Below, piece after piece: positions 1-8,249 of a stretch of DNA of 25,048 bases. A program made the position numbers and the translations under genes. Position 1 is the stretch's first letter, and each line of letters opens with the position of its first letter. Below the pieces are notes generated by a model. The model worked only from the letters and a program-made list of their open reading frames with translations. It did no database searches and was not told where the DNA came from. The stretch is taken from NCBI GenBank assembly GCA_032718475.1, contig JAUCBJ010003964.1, forward strand, positions 1-25,048, read 5' to 3'. This stretch comes from Nemertoderma westbladi (taxonomy: Eukaryota; Xenacoelomorpha; Nemertodermatida; Nemertodermatidae).

Positions 1-86
1 TATTCGGACTGACGAACCATTGACGAAGGCTTCACGAATCTTAAATAACATTGCACGCACCTTTTACGAATGCTGCATGTGTACGA

Positions 87-899
87 ATGCGTTACGCATG
101 GGGATTTTTTACTGGGCACCACCGCCTTCACGATAAAACGGCATTTTTCCGTCATAAGTTATCCGTACACAAGGCGAACAAGTCTTACCGGCACAGGGGT
201 GCCGCAGCCGATAGGCCTAAGGATACCACCGTTGATCCATCCAAGGCCTACAACAAGGGCGATGACAATGAAAGTGTTACTACCGGTACCGATACTTCGG
301 TAAAATCGACTGCTGTGGCGGATCAAGTGTTGAGTAAGGCTGCAACTAAGAGATTTACTGGGTGCAAACGAATGAAAGTGAACGTGTTGACGGCTAAGAA
401 AAAATTTAAAAAACCAAGAAGGAAACCGGTTCTTGTAGACCTACAGGAGGATCTGCGGAGTTCAGATGATCCCGAATCGGATAATTCCGATTCAACAACC
501 GCTTCCAGTTCGAGCCTCGAGTCAGTGTCTATTTCGGAGTCAGATTTAGGAGATACTGACAATATTCCTGGAGGAGGAGGCGGCGCTCTCATTTGGGCGA
601 GAATGAGAAAAAAGGATATACCCTGGCCTGGTAAGGTTTCTGTTGCACCAGATGGAACTGACCCTCCTCCGAAAAAAATGGGGGGTTGTCTATGGGTATA
701 CTTTTTTGGGACGGGGAATGCTTGTTGGGTGAGGGAAGTCCAGGAAGAATATATATTCCCTTACAAAGAATTCCGCGCGGAATTTAGCTACCCTAAAGGC
801 CAAGTGCCCCACTCATTCGCAGCCGCACTAGAAAATATTGAGAAGGAGTACCTTAGTCGAGAGTACGGTACTGAGACTGTCAACGTAACTGAGTCATAA
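87..899 (+). CDS. PWWP-like domain protein, possibly a terminal or single exon
   Basis: The frame opens after an in-frame stop at 42-44; the first ATG is at 87 and the stop TAA at 897-899, giving about 270 residues. The N-terminal half is hydrophilic. A basic cluster KKKFKKPRRKP (about residues 104-114 from this start) is a likely nuclear localisation signal, followed by a Ser/Asp/Glu-rich stretch and a Gly run. The last 90 residues resemble a PWWP domain: LIWARM at the first strand, DIPWPGKV at the signature position, WVYFFGTGNACWV, then IFPYKEF and a C-terminal helix. PWWP domains are known to bind methylated histone lysines and DNA, so a chromatin role is inferred. The signature has only one of the two usual tryptophans, as in several divergent members. 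The gene could have upstream exons, because the N-terminus is unremarkable and lies close to the window edge. The domain call is fairly secure; the start is not. Confidence 0.65.
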   Translation: MRYAWGFFTGHHRLHDKTAFFRHKLSVHKANKSYRHRGAAADRPKDTTVDPSKAYNKGDDNESVTTGTDTSVKSTAVADQVLSKAATKRFTGCKRMKVNVLTAKKKFKKPRRKPVLVDLQEDLRSSDDPESDNSDSTTASSSSLESVSISESDLGDTDNIPGGGGGALIWARMRKKDIPWPGKVSVAPDGTDPPPKKMGGCLWVYFFGTGNACWVREVQEEYIFPYKEFRAEFSYPKGQVPHSFAAALENIEKEYLSREYGTETVNVTES

Positions 900-1560
900 G
901 TTGTAAATAGGACACTGAAATCGTTAGAACTGATACGGCAGAGAAGAATAATTTAGTTATGTTATGGCGAATGGCGTTTTGTCAGTTACAAACTAATGAA
1001 CTGAATTTTGTTGCAAATATGGATAGTTTAGGCTGAACTGTGGTGTTTTATTTTATGTAGAATGTAGATTGGTCATGCTTGGTCATGACATTGTTCATGT
1101 TATCTTCATATAGATGGAAGATGGGTGCACAGTAGCAGGATTGCATCTGTGAGTTAAGAACTAAACTGAACTTATTATATTTTAGGCATTTTATTATATC
1201 GATTACATGGATTAGTTATTTTGTTTTTATATTGCCTTATTATTGTAGTACTGTCAACTAACATGTACGACATTGTAATATTCTGTATGCACGCGGTATG
1301 GCCTTACTGACCAGTCCAGTATAGGCCAGTCCGTGCATGTAATATATTTGTCGTACATGTTCGTTGCGTTATACGTTATATGTCATGTGTTATACCAGTA
1401 TATATAACTATCTGTTTATGATGTAACCGAAGCAGCGGCTGGCATAGCAACTGTAAAACTGTTCTGTGTTAAGTATTTGATCAATCTCGTGTATATTAAT
1501 AGCCATAATTATAATAATTGATTCTCGTGTTGTTTATTATTCTTTATTAAACTTTTATGG
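900..1560 (+). other. Probable 3' UTR of the PWWP gene
   Basis: AT-rich sequence with no convincing exon follows the stop codon. A poly(A) signal ATTAAA lies at 1546-1551 beside a T-rich stretch, so the transcript may end near 1570. The region contains the foldback at 1260-1361. UTR status is inferred from position only. Confidence 0.4.
1260..1361. repeat. Foldback / inverted repeat
   Basis: The ends are a perfect 13-nt inverted pair, AACATGTACGACA at 1260-1272 and its complement at 1349-1361. Homology continues inward with mismatches (TATGCACG and GGCC blocks pair), leaving a short loop around 1308-1318. It could be a small MITE or a structured element in the PWWP 3' UTR. No target-site duplication was recognised. 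Confidence 0.55.
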
Positions 1561-1739
1561 GGATAAACTTTGGGGTCAATATTCATCATACCTTAAACAT
1601 ATGACTTCATTTAATTTAAAGAAATTTACACTCATTATTAAAAAGAATAAGTTCCCCTTTGATAAGCAAACCAAACTAGTTCTTCTTTACAGTGAAAAGT
1701 ACCTCTTTTTCACATACTAAGTAATATAAATTGATCTTA

Positions 1740-2200
1740 AATATAGCGGGGAGTGGTATTTTTAAATAGAAAGTAGCACTTTAATTGGAAATCAAGTACC
1801 ACTTTATATTTTAATAAGTGCTGCTTAATCTAAAAAGTGCATGTTTTAAATGATTATCCCACAAGTAAAGTACATATTACATAAAAAAAGATGAGCTTTT
1901 TTCCTACTAATGAATATAAAAACGTAAATAATATTCAGAAAAGTGTCGTTTTCTAAACAGAAAATCAGTACTAACATTATCAAAAAAGTACCACTTTTAG
2001 AGTAATTAAAAGTGCTCTTTTCTGCTCCTTGAAAAAGTGCCATTTTTATATTGTAATAAAAAGTGACTCTTTTTGCTACTTGAAAAAGTGCCGGTTTTTC
2101 AAAAAAGCGTATCTCGTTTGAGTACTCAAAACCAGATGCACTTTTTTGGAAAATCGGCACTTTTTTATGAAAAAAGTACAACTTCGTTTTTTCAGTGTAC
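1740..2200. repeat. Degenerate tandem/inverted repeat with AAAAGTGC motif
   Basis: The octamer AAAAGTGC, its complement GCACTTTT and close variants (AAGTACCACTTT, AAAAGTGCC) recur roughly every 25-40 bp through this stretch in both orientations. Spacing is irregular and copies are diverged, as in an old decayed repeat. Open frames on both strands here are Lys/Phe-rich products of the repeat and are not called as genes. Confidence 0.5.
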
Positions 2201-2628
2201 CTTTATGTGCATGTTTATTTTATTTACACCATATGTTGGTATTACAGCTTTCGTTTCAAATATAAAAATTGGCCTACAGCAGCGAACTATGTTTGTTGCA
2301 ATCTTTGAACGCCTATAAATATATCAACTGTTTCTCATCGAAATTTGAGATGAATAAATTACGACTCATGTGAAGAATGGCCACGATACGGATGGTGCGA
2401 TTTCGCAAAAAACACTTTTTTTAAACGCTTATAAATAAAATTTAAAGGCAAAATCGAAAATTCCGGCTTCATGGTAACAACCACGGCGTGTTGAACTAGT
2501 TGTGTTTCAAATTTCAAGCAATATAATAAAAATTTGTAGAAAATTTTTTTTCCTGTCATCAGAAAATCACACTATAATACGGGTTGTGGTGTATATTATT
2601 ATATTAATTATGTTATATTATTATTTTA
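2201..2628. other. AT-rich sequence, possible 3' UTR of the minus-strand gene
   Basis: No exon is called here. A TTTATT at about 2215-2220 would read as AATAAA on the minus strand and could be the poly(A) signal of the gene whose last exon is at 2629-2816. An open frame of 66 codons at 2359-2559 (-) has no recognisable domain. Confidence 0.3.
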
Positions 2629-2816
2629 TCACATCCTGTAATAGAAAACAACGGTTGTCATGGCGATTGCCATCATGTATACTAGCAGTGTTGCTATGGC
2701 AATGGCGTAAATAACGCCGTCTCTACTTTCGCTCGTTATTTTTAATTTATGTAACGCATCTTCTGTTAGGTCGTATTCGCAACATATTGTCGTCGTATTT
2801 ATGTTTGTCTTACAAT
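2629..2816 (-). CDS. Last coding exon of a single-pass membrane protein
   Basis: On the minus strand a T-rich acceptor ending in TTTTCAG (2817-2819) precedes an open frame of 62 codons that stops with TGA at 2629-2631. The first two bases (AT) complete a codon begun in the previous exon, so intron phase is 1. The encoded segment has an N-terminal part with cysteines and the glycosylation-type motif NTT, then LHKLKITSESRDG, then a 24-26 residue hydrophobic helix beginning VIYAIAIATLLVYMMAIAM and ending in VVFYYRM. This looks like a membrane-proximal ectodomain, one transmembrane segment and an almost absent cytoplasmic tail. A possible donor GTGATA just before the stop means that a longer tail on another exon cannot be excluded. 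The family is not recognised. Confidence 0.55.
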
Positions 2817-3137
2817 CTGAAAATTTAATATTTATTATATTATTTTACATCATTTAATTATTTTTTTAATTTTAATTTGGCATCGTTAATTTTTTTTAAC
2901 ATTTTTAATAGACTTAACATTTATTTTTCAAATAGTATTTATAACAACAATTTGACAACAAATTGTAGGAATAACAACAACAACATAGCTTATAAATAAA
3001 ACTAATCCTAATTAATCGATTTATTAATAATTTACGTCTATAATAATTTATATTTAATTTATTTCATTTAATTTAATTTCCTTGGAATTTTAACATATTT
3101 TTTAATTCAAAATAAATGCTTGCAGTTCCCAACTAAC
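2817..3137 (-). other. Intron of the minus-strand membrane-protein gene
   Basis: This 321-bp AT-rich stretch is bounded on the minus strand by a donor GTTAGT (3132-3137) and an acceptor TTTTCAG (2817-2823). It holds only A/T-rich low-complexity sequence and a short AAC-repeat patch near 2943-2987. The intron is inferred from phase agreement between the flanking exons. Confidence 0.45.
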
Positions 3138-3338
3138 CACTTGTCACACATATTCTTTGCATATTCTTTGTCAGACTCAACATTGGTGTTTGGTCTTGTA
3201 CTCTGCATTGTTTTTGGGAGTCTGGATTTGTAGGTGATTGGTAGATTACGTGATATGTCCAGCCCTTGTCATTTAAACCAGTGTCCCACAATATGGCGGC
3301 TGTCTTGGGTTGTTTTAACTCTTGTGCCGCTTTAATTT
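3138..3338 (-). CDS. Ectodomain exon of the minus-strand membrane protein, fibronectin type III-like
   Basis: This minus-strand frame is open from an acceptor at 3339-3340 (TTCTAG) to a donor GTTAGT at 3132-3137, 201 nt and 67 codons. It starts in phase 1 (AA completes a GAA codon with the G ending the exon at 4721) and ends with one base (G) that joins AT of the next exon to give an Asp codon. The residues include KTAAILWDTGLNDKGW followed by TYHVIYQSPTNPD, resembling the B and C strands of a fibronectin type III fold, and later an NMQRICVTS segment with cysteines. The fold assignment is tentative; the exon call rests on open frame, splice sites and matching phase. An alternative acceptor at 3346-3347 would not match the phase of the upstream exon. 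Confidence 0.5.
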
Positions 3339-3378
3339 CTAGAATCTGACCAGAAATGTTTAAGATTAATATTGGGAT

Positions 3379-3392
3379 GGGGGGGGGGGGGG
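3379..3392 (+). repeat. Poly-G homopolymer (14 G)
   Basis: An uninterrupted run of G in AT-rich DNA, one of four G/C homopolymers of 14 or more bases in the window. Confidence 0.9.
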
Positions 3393-3589
3393 TCTAAAAT
3401 TTTATTAAAACGAAATTTTTCTAGAATAGAAAAGTGCATTAAAAGTCCGTTTTGTTATTTCAACAGCGAATCATAATTATTATTTATTATACAAAATCAC
3501 TCGTGCCGAAACGCTATAAAGTGCTATTTTATGAACAATGACATATAGTTATTATATTATATGTGTTGTGGGGCAAGTCACGGAGTTTG

Positions 3590-3840
3590 TAGGCGTTAAG
3601 ATACAGTTTAGTAAGGATAAAATCGCCATTGTCAGTGTATCTGACTGCATCTTTACGTTATTTTGTATTTCTGTCCCTCCGTCCGTGTGTCTGTAGGTTT
3701 ATCAAGGCTCGGTCGCATTTGGTGGACTTTTTCGCAAAAAGGCCAGCTTTTGGACAGATATGTGATCATGCGCCCAAAGTCTAACTTTTGTGTTCGGCTG
3801 GAGTCGCCTTGACATATTGTAATAGCGTGAGAAGTCACTT
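3590..3840. repeat. Interspersed-repeat-like block, unclassified
   Basis: This block is richer in G+C than its flanks and has a short open frame on the minus strand (3653-3838, 61 codons) with no recognisable domain. Its composition and isolation inside an intron suggest a fragment of a dispersed element. The class cannot be named from the sequence alone. Confidence 0.3.
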
Positions 3841-4720
3841 TATTTATTATTAATTTGTCAACCGCCTATACACACAGACACATGTTCGTGGGGCCTTTGC
3901 GCTCAGTAAGTCCAGATGAGCTTTTACGTAGTGAGTGGTACAATTAGTGGACCACAATTAGTAGAGCCATAAGCCCCCCTAGCGGTCGACAAGTGAACTA
4001 TGGAAGTCTGTCTGTATGTAGAATATATACAATTTAGATAGTCTACATGGGTACCACGTCCGGGTCAATCATAGACGGGTCCAATAATTATAACCCTACG
4101 CTAATGCTCACCTGGACTTACGTGGCTCGCCCCATATATCAATAGCATCTCTTATATTATGGGTTAAGTTAAAGTATTAAGTAGGCCTATTTGTTTGGCT
4201 AACTATTATTGGTCCGTTTATTTCGTTGAGACATTCATCAGTACTCCGGTGGTTCCTATTGGCTGAACTATATGATAACAGAGCATCTTGTAGACCGATG
4301 TTATGACCTTTGGTATTTGCTATCACTTGGCCACCGAAACAAATTATCATCAATATCTGATTATAATTAATGTGTAGAAATTCTGATTGCATATTTCTTC
4401 TAAAGTTTTTCTTCAATTATACTTATTTATTTCTATACATTTCTTTTATAAATAATGAAATACGTAGATTTCTAATCTTATCTATACGCAAGGCTCTATG
4501 ACACCGGCATTTTATGCTACAACTAATAATATGCACTATGCGAACCTAAATGAAATATAGGCCATACAGCTGGAATTTACAGGCGATCTCCACTGTCAAT
4601 CAATCATATTTTTAATTGTTTTTTTATAGCTTGTAGCTATATGTGTATTCGTTAACTGTAATATATTATATTGGATTTATAATCTGTTCTAGAAATGTTT
4701 TTATTGCTATGGTTACTTAC

Positions 4721-4789
4721 CACTAAAGACGCGACTATAGACCATGTACTGGAATATAGGAACATGTGTCAGTGAAAGCGAAAAGGCAC
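4721..4789 (-). CDS. Candidate upstream exon of the minus-strand membrane-protein gene
   Basis: The minus strand shows a strong donor, AGTG followed by GTAAGT (4715-4720). The exon ends in phase 1 with the G at 4721, which joins AA of the exon ending at 3338 to give a Glu codon without breaking the frame. The 5' boundary is uncertain. A good acceptor TATATTCCAG at 4749-4758 would give a 28-nt microexon beginning at 4748. An acceptor CACCTTAAG at 4790-4798 would give the 69-nt exon reported here. Both keep the same frame, which contains YMVYSRVFS. The sequence is too short for a domain call. A further open segment at about 5110-5187 (-) follows an acceptor-like AACAG and could be one more exon; this is weaker. 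Confidence 0.35.
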
Positions 4790-4799
4790 CTTAAGGTGA

Positions 4800-5190
4800 A
4801 AATATATAGTTTTGGAGAAAAAACCCATTTAAGAAAAAAATACACTTTCAAGGCAAATTTTTCAATAATTTGATTTTCAGTGCGATATATGCAGTTTTTA
4901 ATGAGGAATCCAAATCAGTTAATTGCTAATTTTCCTTATTCTAGAACGTTTTATTTTTCTTAATGTTTTTATTTTATATCTATTTAAATGGCCTAGAACA
5001 AATTTTTTATAATACAGAACGTGTTAAGAACATTTCAAACAAATACTAAAATGTTAGATAGTAAATTCTGGCTGCGTGTCCTAAAATTTAAGTCTCATTG
5101 GCTTGGTTTCAATACCACAAAATTTAATGACACGTGCAAATTGAAAATGAATATTTTGTTCACTAAACGTTGCTTTAGCAACAACTGTTA
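4800..5190. other. AT-rich spacer or intron
   Basis: No repeat is evident. The only coding-like signal is a 34-codon minus-strand frame (about 5092-5187) that ends in TAG and has a possible donor GTATTG inside it. In DNA this AT-rich such a frame can arise by chance. Confidence 0.3.
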
Positions 5191-5234
5191 AGGTGGATGG
5201 GCGTACTATCGACATTATCCTATCGATATCGTCC

Positions 5235-5306
5235 TTGCGCATGCGCAATTTTCACTCCCCAGATATTTTTGCGGATTAACTGCATCCTGATACCGGGGTA
5301 TATAAG
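5235..5306 (+). promoter_or_regulatory. NRF1-type palindrome plus TATA box
   Basis: TTGCGCATGCGCAA at 5235-5248 is a perfect 14-bp palindrome that contains the NRF1 consensus (GCGCATGCGC). TATATAAG at 5299-5306 lies about 50 bp downstream, so transcription could start near 5330. A donor-like TTAG/GTAATA at 5423 and AATAAA signals at 5442 and 5468 follow. Two readings are open: a Pol II promoter with a short first exon, or a solo LTR, where TATA followed by AATAAA within about 150 bp is typical. No paired terminal TG...CA with target duplication was found. Confidence 0.35.
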
Positions 5307-5652
5307 CTATGGACCAGGGTTGTGGGGTGAACAACATAATTATAGCTCAAGCAGCTGTATATTAATTCTGAAATATTGTAGCACCCCTTCCTGTCTCAGT
5401 GTACGGCACCGATTCTGCTTAGGTAATACTTTAGTATTATTGGAATAAAGTAATGTATATTGGAGTAAAATAAAGTTAATTTGTTTAAAGTATAGCTTAT
5501 TTATTTAGAGTAACTCGAAACTGGAGTTATTTGGTTTTAAATGTAAATAGTTTTGTATTAACTTTATTTTAAACATTTCAAAATCGCTAATTTATAATTA
5601 GTTTTTTATTTTAACGCATTTAATTATCGAGGGATTTTCCTTTATTCCCAAG
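5307..5652. other. AT-rich sequence upstream of the glypican exon
   Basis: It contains the AATAAA motifs at 5442 and 5468 and ends in the pyrimidine-rich acceptor TTTATTCCCAAG used by the exon starting at 5653. An 83-codon frame at 5197-5448 runs through the TATA box and is not supported as coding. Confidence 0.3.
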
Positions 5653-5808
5653 GGAGTGGTAGTGGAGACGGCAGTGGGGATGGCGACAGCTCGGGTGATG
5701 GTTGCGACGAATCTGGTTGCTATGACCACCCACCCACACGTCCTGGACCTAAACCAACGTCAACTACACCACCCGATTTGTATTTCCAAACAACACCGAA
5801 CGTTAAAT
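5653..5808 (+). CDS. Glypican-like exon: Ser-Gly glycosaminoglycan attachment region
   Basis: Acceptor TTTATTCCCAAG (ending 5652) and donor GTGAGT (5809-5814) bound a 156-bp exon. It reads GG (completing a codon), then SGSGDGSGDG and DSSGDGCDESGCYDHPP, followed by a Pro/Thr-rich linker, and ends one base into a codon. Clustered Ser-Gly dipeptides beside acidic residues are the known signature of heparan sulfate attachment. The Cys-x4-Cys pair right after them matches the equivalent position in glypicans. With the GPI-signal exon downstream this identifies the C-terminal stalk of a glypican: an extracellular, lipid-anchored co-receptor for Wnt, Hedgehog, BMP and FGF ligands. The large conserved globular core is not in the window. 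Upstream exons must lie further left or be lost. Subfamily cannot be decided. Confidence 0.7.
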
Positions 5809-6389
5809 GTGAGTTCTGTAAACTCTGCGGAACTCTCGCAGATCAAAGGTATCATGCACTCCAGTATAGCCATTGTCCCTCAATCTTATTAATTTAATAT
5901 GTTGGTAATAATATATCAACTTTTGTTCTATATAGCTTGAGAATTGTTGTAATTACAAATTTACCCCGTTAGTAAAGAAAAATACATATTCCTATATTTA
6001 CGTCTTGTCGTATAATTTAACTTTTTAATCGTTTTTATTTTAATTATTTTTAATGCGTTTGTCCCAGTTTTGTGCGCTAAATGGATGTACCGACCCCAAA
6101 AAAATCAATAAACCCTAGCGAATAACGTGGTCGTGATTCCTCTATTTTTATAGTGTGTAATAAATTTGCCGGATATTTTTATTGATAATGCGACAAATTA
6201 CAGTTAGATAGGTGTTAAATATTATATTGAATAATCAACAACCCGTGGCTCATTAGAAATACCACGGCGGTGCATTTATAGTACATACACTGCAATACGT
6301 GTAACAGTTTATATTTTCACCAAATTAATATCAATTCAGTCCCTTTTTAATAATTACTTAATAATATCAACTAATTGCTTTATTTCTAG
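5809..6389 (+). other. Intron between the two glypican-like exons
   Basis: A 581-bp AT-rich phase-1 intron starting GTGAGT and ending TTTATTTCTAG. If it is not spliced, the frame continues to a stop at 5895-5897, giving a form without a GPI signal. Confidence 0.55.
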
Positions 6390-6505
6390 CTGAACAAGAG
6401 ACATCGGGTGCGTCAACTCTCTCCCATTCATTGCCTTTCTTCACGATGTTTCTTATGCCATTATTGAGTATAATCACCTCCACATTGACAATGTCTTCGT
6501 GCTGA
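6390..6505 (+). CDS. Glypican-like last exon: GPI-anchor signal
   Basis: The acceptor TTTATTTCTAG ends at 6389. The exon's first two bases (CT) complete a Ser codon with the final T of the previous exon, so the phase matches exactly. The frame then reads EQETSGASTLSHSLPF, continues with a hydrophobic tail (FTMFLMPLLSIITSTLTM) and stops at TGA 6503-6505. A small-residue cleavage region (SGAS), a short polar spacer and a C-terminal hydrophobic segment with no basic tail are the classic order of a GPI-attachment signal. The protein is therefore expected on the outer face of the plasma membrane. The exact omega site (S, G or A of SGAS) is inferred. Confidence 0.7.
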
Positions 6506-6845
6506 TGTTGTTGTTGAGAAAGCCCCCGACCTTCCTTTGGTACCCGAAGCTGTAAAACTCATAATAATGTTTCGGATGTTTTGTTACCTTAAACATTCTC
6601 TTCAATAATTGTGCCACTACCTTTATTTGTAAACAATGATGTTTCTTACGAATGACAAAATTTTGTCGATTTTGTTGTACGACGTTGGCAAACTCACAGG
6701 TTTTACTTGTATTTATCATATTTTAAATGTGTTCGCTGTATTTATTATAAACAGTAACCTGTTACTTATGATTTATATTTCGCGTAAGTTTATTTCGCAC
6801 AGTTTTGTGAAATTCTGTACTCAAATAAATAGACCTGGGTTGATT
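6506..6845 (+). other. 3' UTR of the glypican-like gene
   Basis: Non-coding sequence after the TGA, with a canonical AATAAA at 6824-6829; cleavage is expected around 6840-6850. Open frames on both strands here (74-81 codons) have no domain or splice support. Confidence 0.5.
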
Positions 6846-6849
6846 TCCA

Positions 6850-8100
6850 CCTGCGACTAATATTTTCTCAAACTAAAGTTAATTAATGACTTAATTTTTA
6901 TATAGAAATTTAATTTTTTTAGGTGGGAATATATTTTTAAGCGAGCGTCATGGCCACCCGTGGTCCATTGGTTTGGTTTTTGTAATTCTAGAATATTGGT
7001 CTAACCTTTACTTATATTCATGACCCATCTATATTGTGCTCTCGTATTTTTTATCATTAGGCCTGACAGGTTCGTGTAATTTTCTTTTATGATTAACTAG
7101 GCGAGACTAGGGTAGGTGCGTAAAGATTATCTATTTTAGCTGTTTTACGTTATATATTATTAATTAAACTCAAATTATTTAGCTTAAAAGATATTAGAGA
7201 TATAAAAAAATATTTAATAATACTTAATAGAAAATTAAATAAACAGACACCGGCCGTGTTTTTGTTAAGTTTATAAAAATGATATTTTCACAATAATATT
7301 GAAGGTAGTCTTATTGTGAGTTACAACTTTTTCTTCAGATATAATTTTAGCTTCGCTTATTAATTAATTTTACGTTATTCTTTCAAAATATTTGTTGACA
7401 TAAATTTAGCCGCTTTAAGTACTTCCACCTAAATGTCGATTTTTTTTCTCTTCGATTTAACCTATGCTTTTTATCCCTGTTGCCTTTAGCTGTATTTTAT
7501 ATTCTTCAGTATTATCATTATTATTTGCTTTTTGTGCTGTTTTTATGAATTTATAATTTAATTAGAGACAGCATCTACCCTCAAAAACGCAGTCATACAA
7601 AACGATTAATATGTTACATTGGCTTTTAGCGAATCTTTTTAAACGGAAATAAAAAATTACGAAAAAATAGATTTTCTATTTTAAATTTAATTGAAACAAT
7701 TTTTTAACTTCTTGACGAAAGAAGTTAATTTTAATCGTTTTATGTTTATAAAAGTGTTTTACTTTAAATTTATTTTTCATTGTTTGACCTGCCAAACGGA
7801 ATTATAATTCAAAGGTTCACAGCCGTTTATTTTATAAACACATTTTCATACTGCGGTGCGATGTACCTTACAATGAATAGAGTACGAATTGATTTCTTAA
7901 CGAAGTTGCTTCCAGTAGATGTTTGTATATATAGCTGTAATTGCACAATTATTTCGTTAAATTTTATTCGTGTTATTTTTTTAACTCCATCTCACAAACT
8001 TAATTTAGTATAAATACCAAATTTGGTATAAAACCGACACAGTATATATATTTATGGACAGATTCTATTGTATTGTGTTTAATTAATTTGTAATAATATT
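6850..8100. other. AT-rich intergenic DNA
   Basis: No exon or repeat family is recognised. A perfect 16-bp palindrome ATACCAAATTTGGTAT lies at 8014-8029. A 77-codon frame ending at 8013 begins at TTG and has no recognisable features. Confidence 0.4.
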
Positions 8101-8104
8101 CCCA

Positions 8105-8245
8105 CTCAGCCGCTTGGTCTAGTCGGTCTGTCTGATGGGAGTGTCTGATTGCTCTCTCTGAAAGCCCAGGTTCGAGCCCTGCCTCGTGATTTCAACCTCA
8201 ATGCTGGGAACAGCACTCTGAAGGCAGAGTATATCCAGTTTATTT
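8105..8245 (+). mobile_element. tRNA-derived SINE
   Basis: A Pol III box A (TGGTCTAGTCGG, 8115-8126) and a perfect box B (GGTTCGAGCCC, 8169-8179) lie about 43 bp apart, as in tRNA-derived SINE heads. The sequence between them does not fold as a proper tRNA, because no anticodon arm or paired acceptor ends are visible, so it is not a tRNA gene. A GC-balanced tRNA-unrelated body (around 8195-8230) and a T/A-rich tail follow. The family is unknown and the 3' end is approximate. Confidence 0.65.
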
Positions 8246-8249
8246 ATTA

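Larger units (their letters stand above)
3339..4720 (-). other. Intron containing repeats, a poly-G run and an interspersed-repeat-like block
   Basis: A 1.4-kb stretch between two candidate minus-strand exons. It contains a G homopolymer (3379-3392), a GC-richer block at 3590-3840, and a patch around 3890-4140 with repeat-like motifs (GCCCCCCTAGCGG at 3973-3985; ACGTGGCTCGCCCCAT near 4120, echoed near 8808). A 79-codon frame at 4177-4416 (-) has no splice or domain support. Confidence 0.35.

Noticed and set aside
3289-3300. YY1-type site CAATATGGCGGC with a possible start codon
   Set aside because: It lies inside the minus-strand exon at 3138-3338, where the same bases encode Ala-Ala-Ile-Leu; the plus-strand frame from this ATG is only 18 codons.
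3653-3838. 61-codon minus-strand frame as a gene
   Set aside because: It sits in an intron in a block that looks like a dispersed repeat, with no domain.
4177-4416. 79-codon minus-strand frame as an exon or gene
   Set aside because: It has no acceptor or donor that joins it in phase with neighbouring exons, no domain and strongly AT-driven composition.
5197-5448. 83-codon plus-strand frame as the exon preceding the glypican exon
   Set aside because: The phase would allow joining at a GTAATA donor, but the peptide does not resemble glypican and the frame runs through the TATA box.
7780-8013. 77-codon plus-strand frame
   Set aside because: It starts at TTG, has no splice support or recognisable feature, and is within chance length for AT-rich DNA.
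8105-8190. Functional tRNA gene
   Set aside because: Box A and box B are present, but no cloverleaf with acceptor pairing and anticodon loop can be drawn, and a SINE-like body follows.
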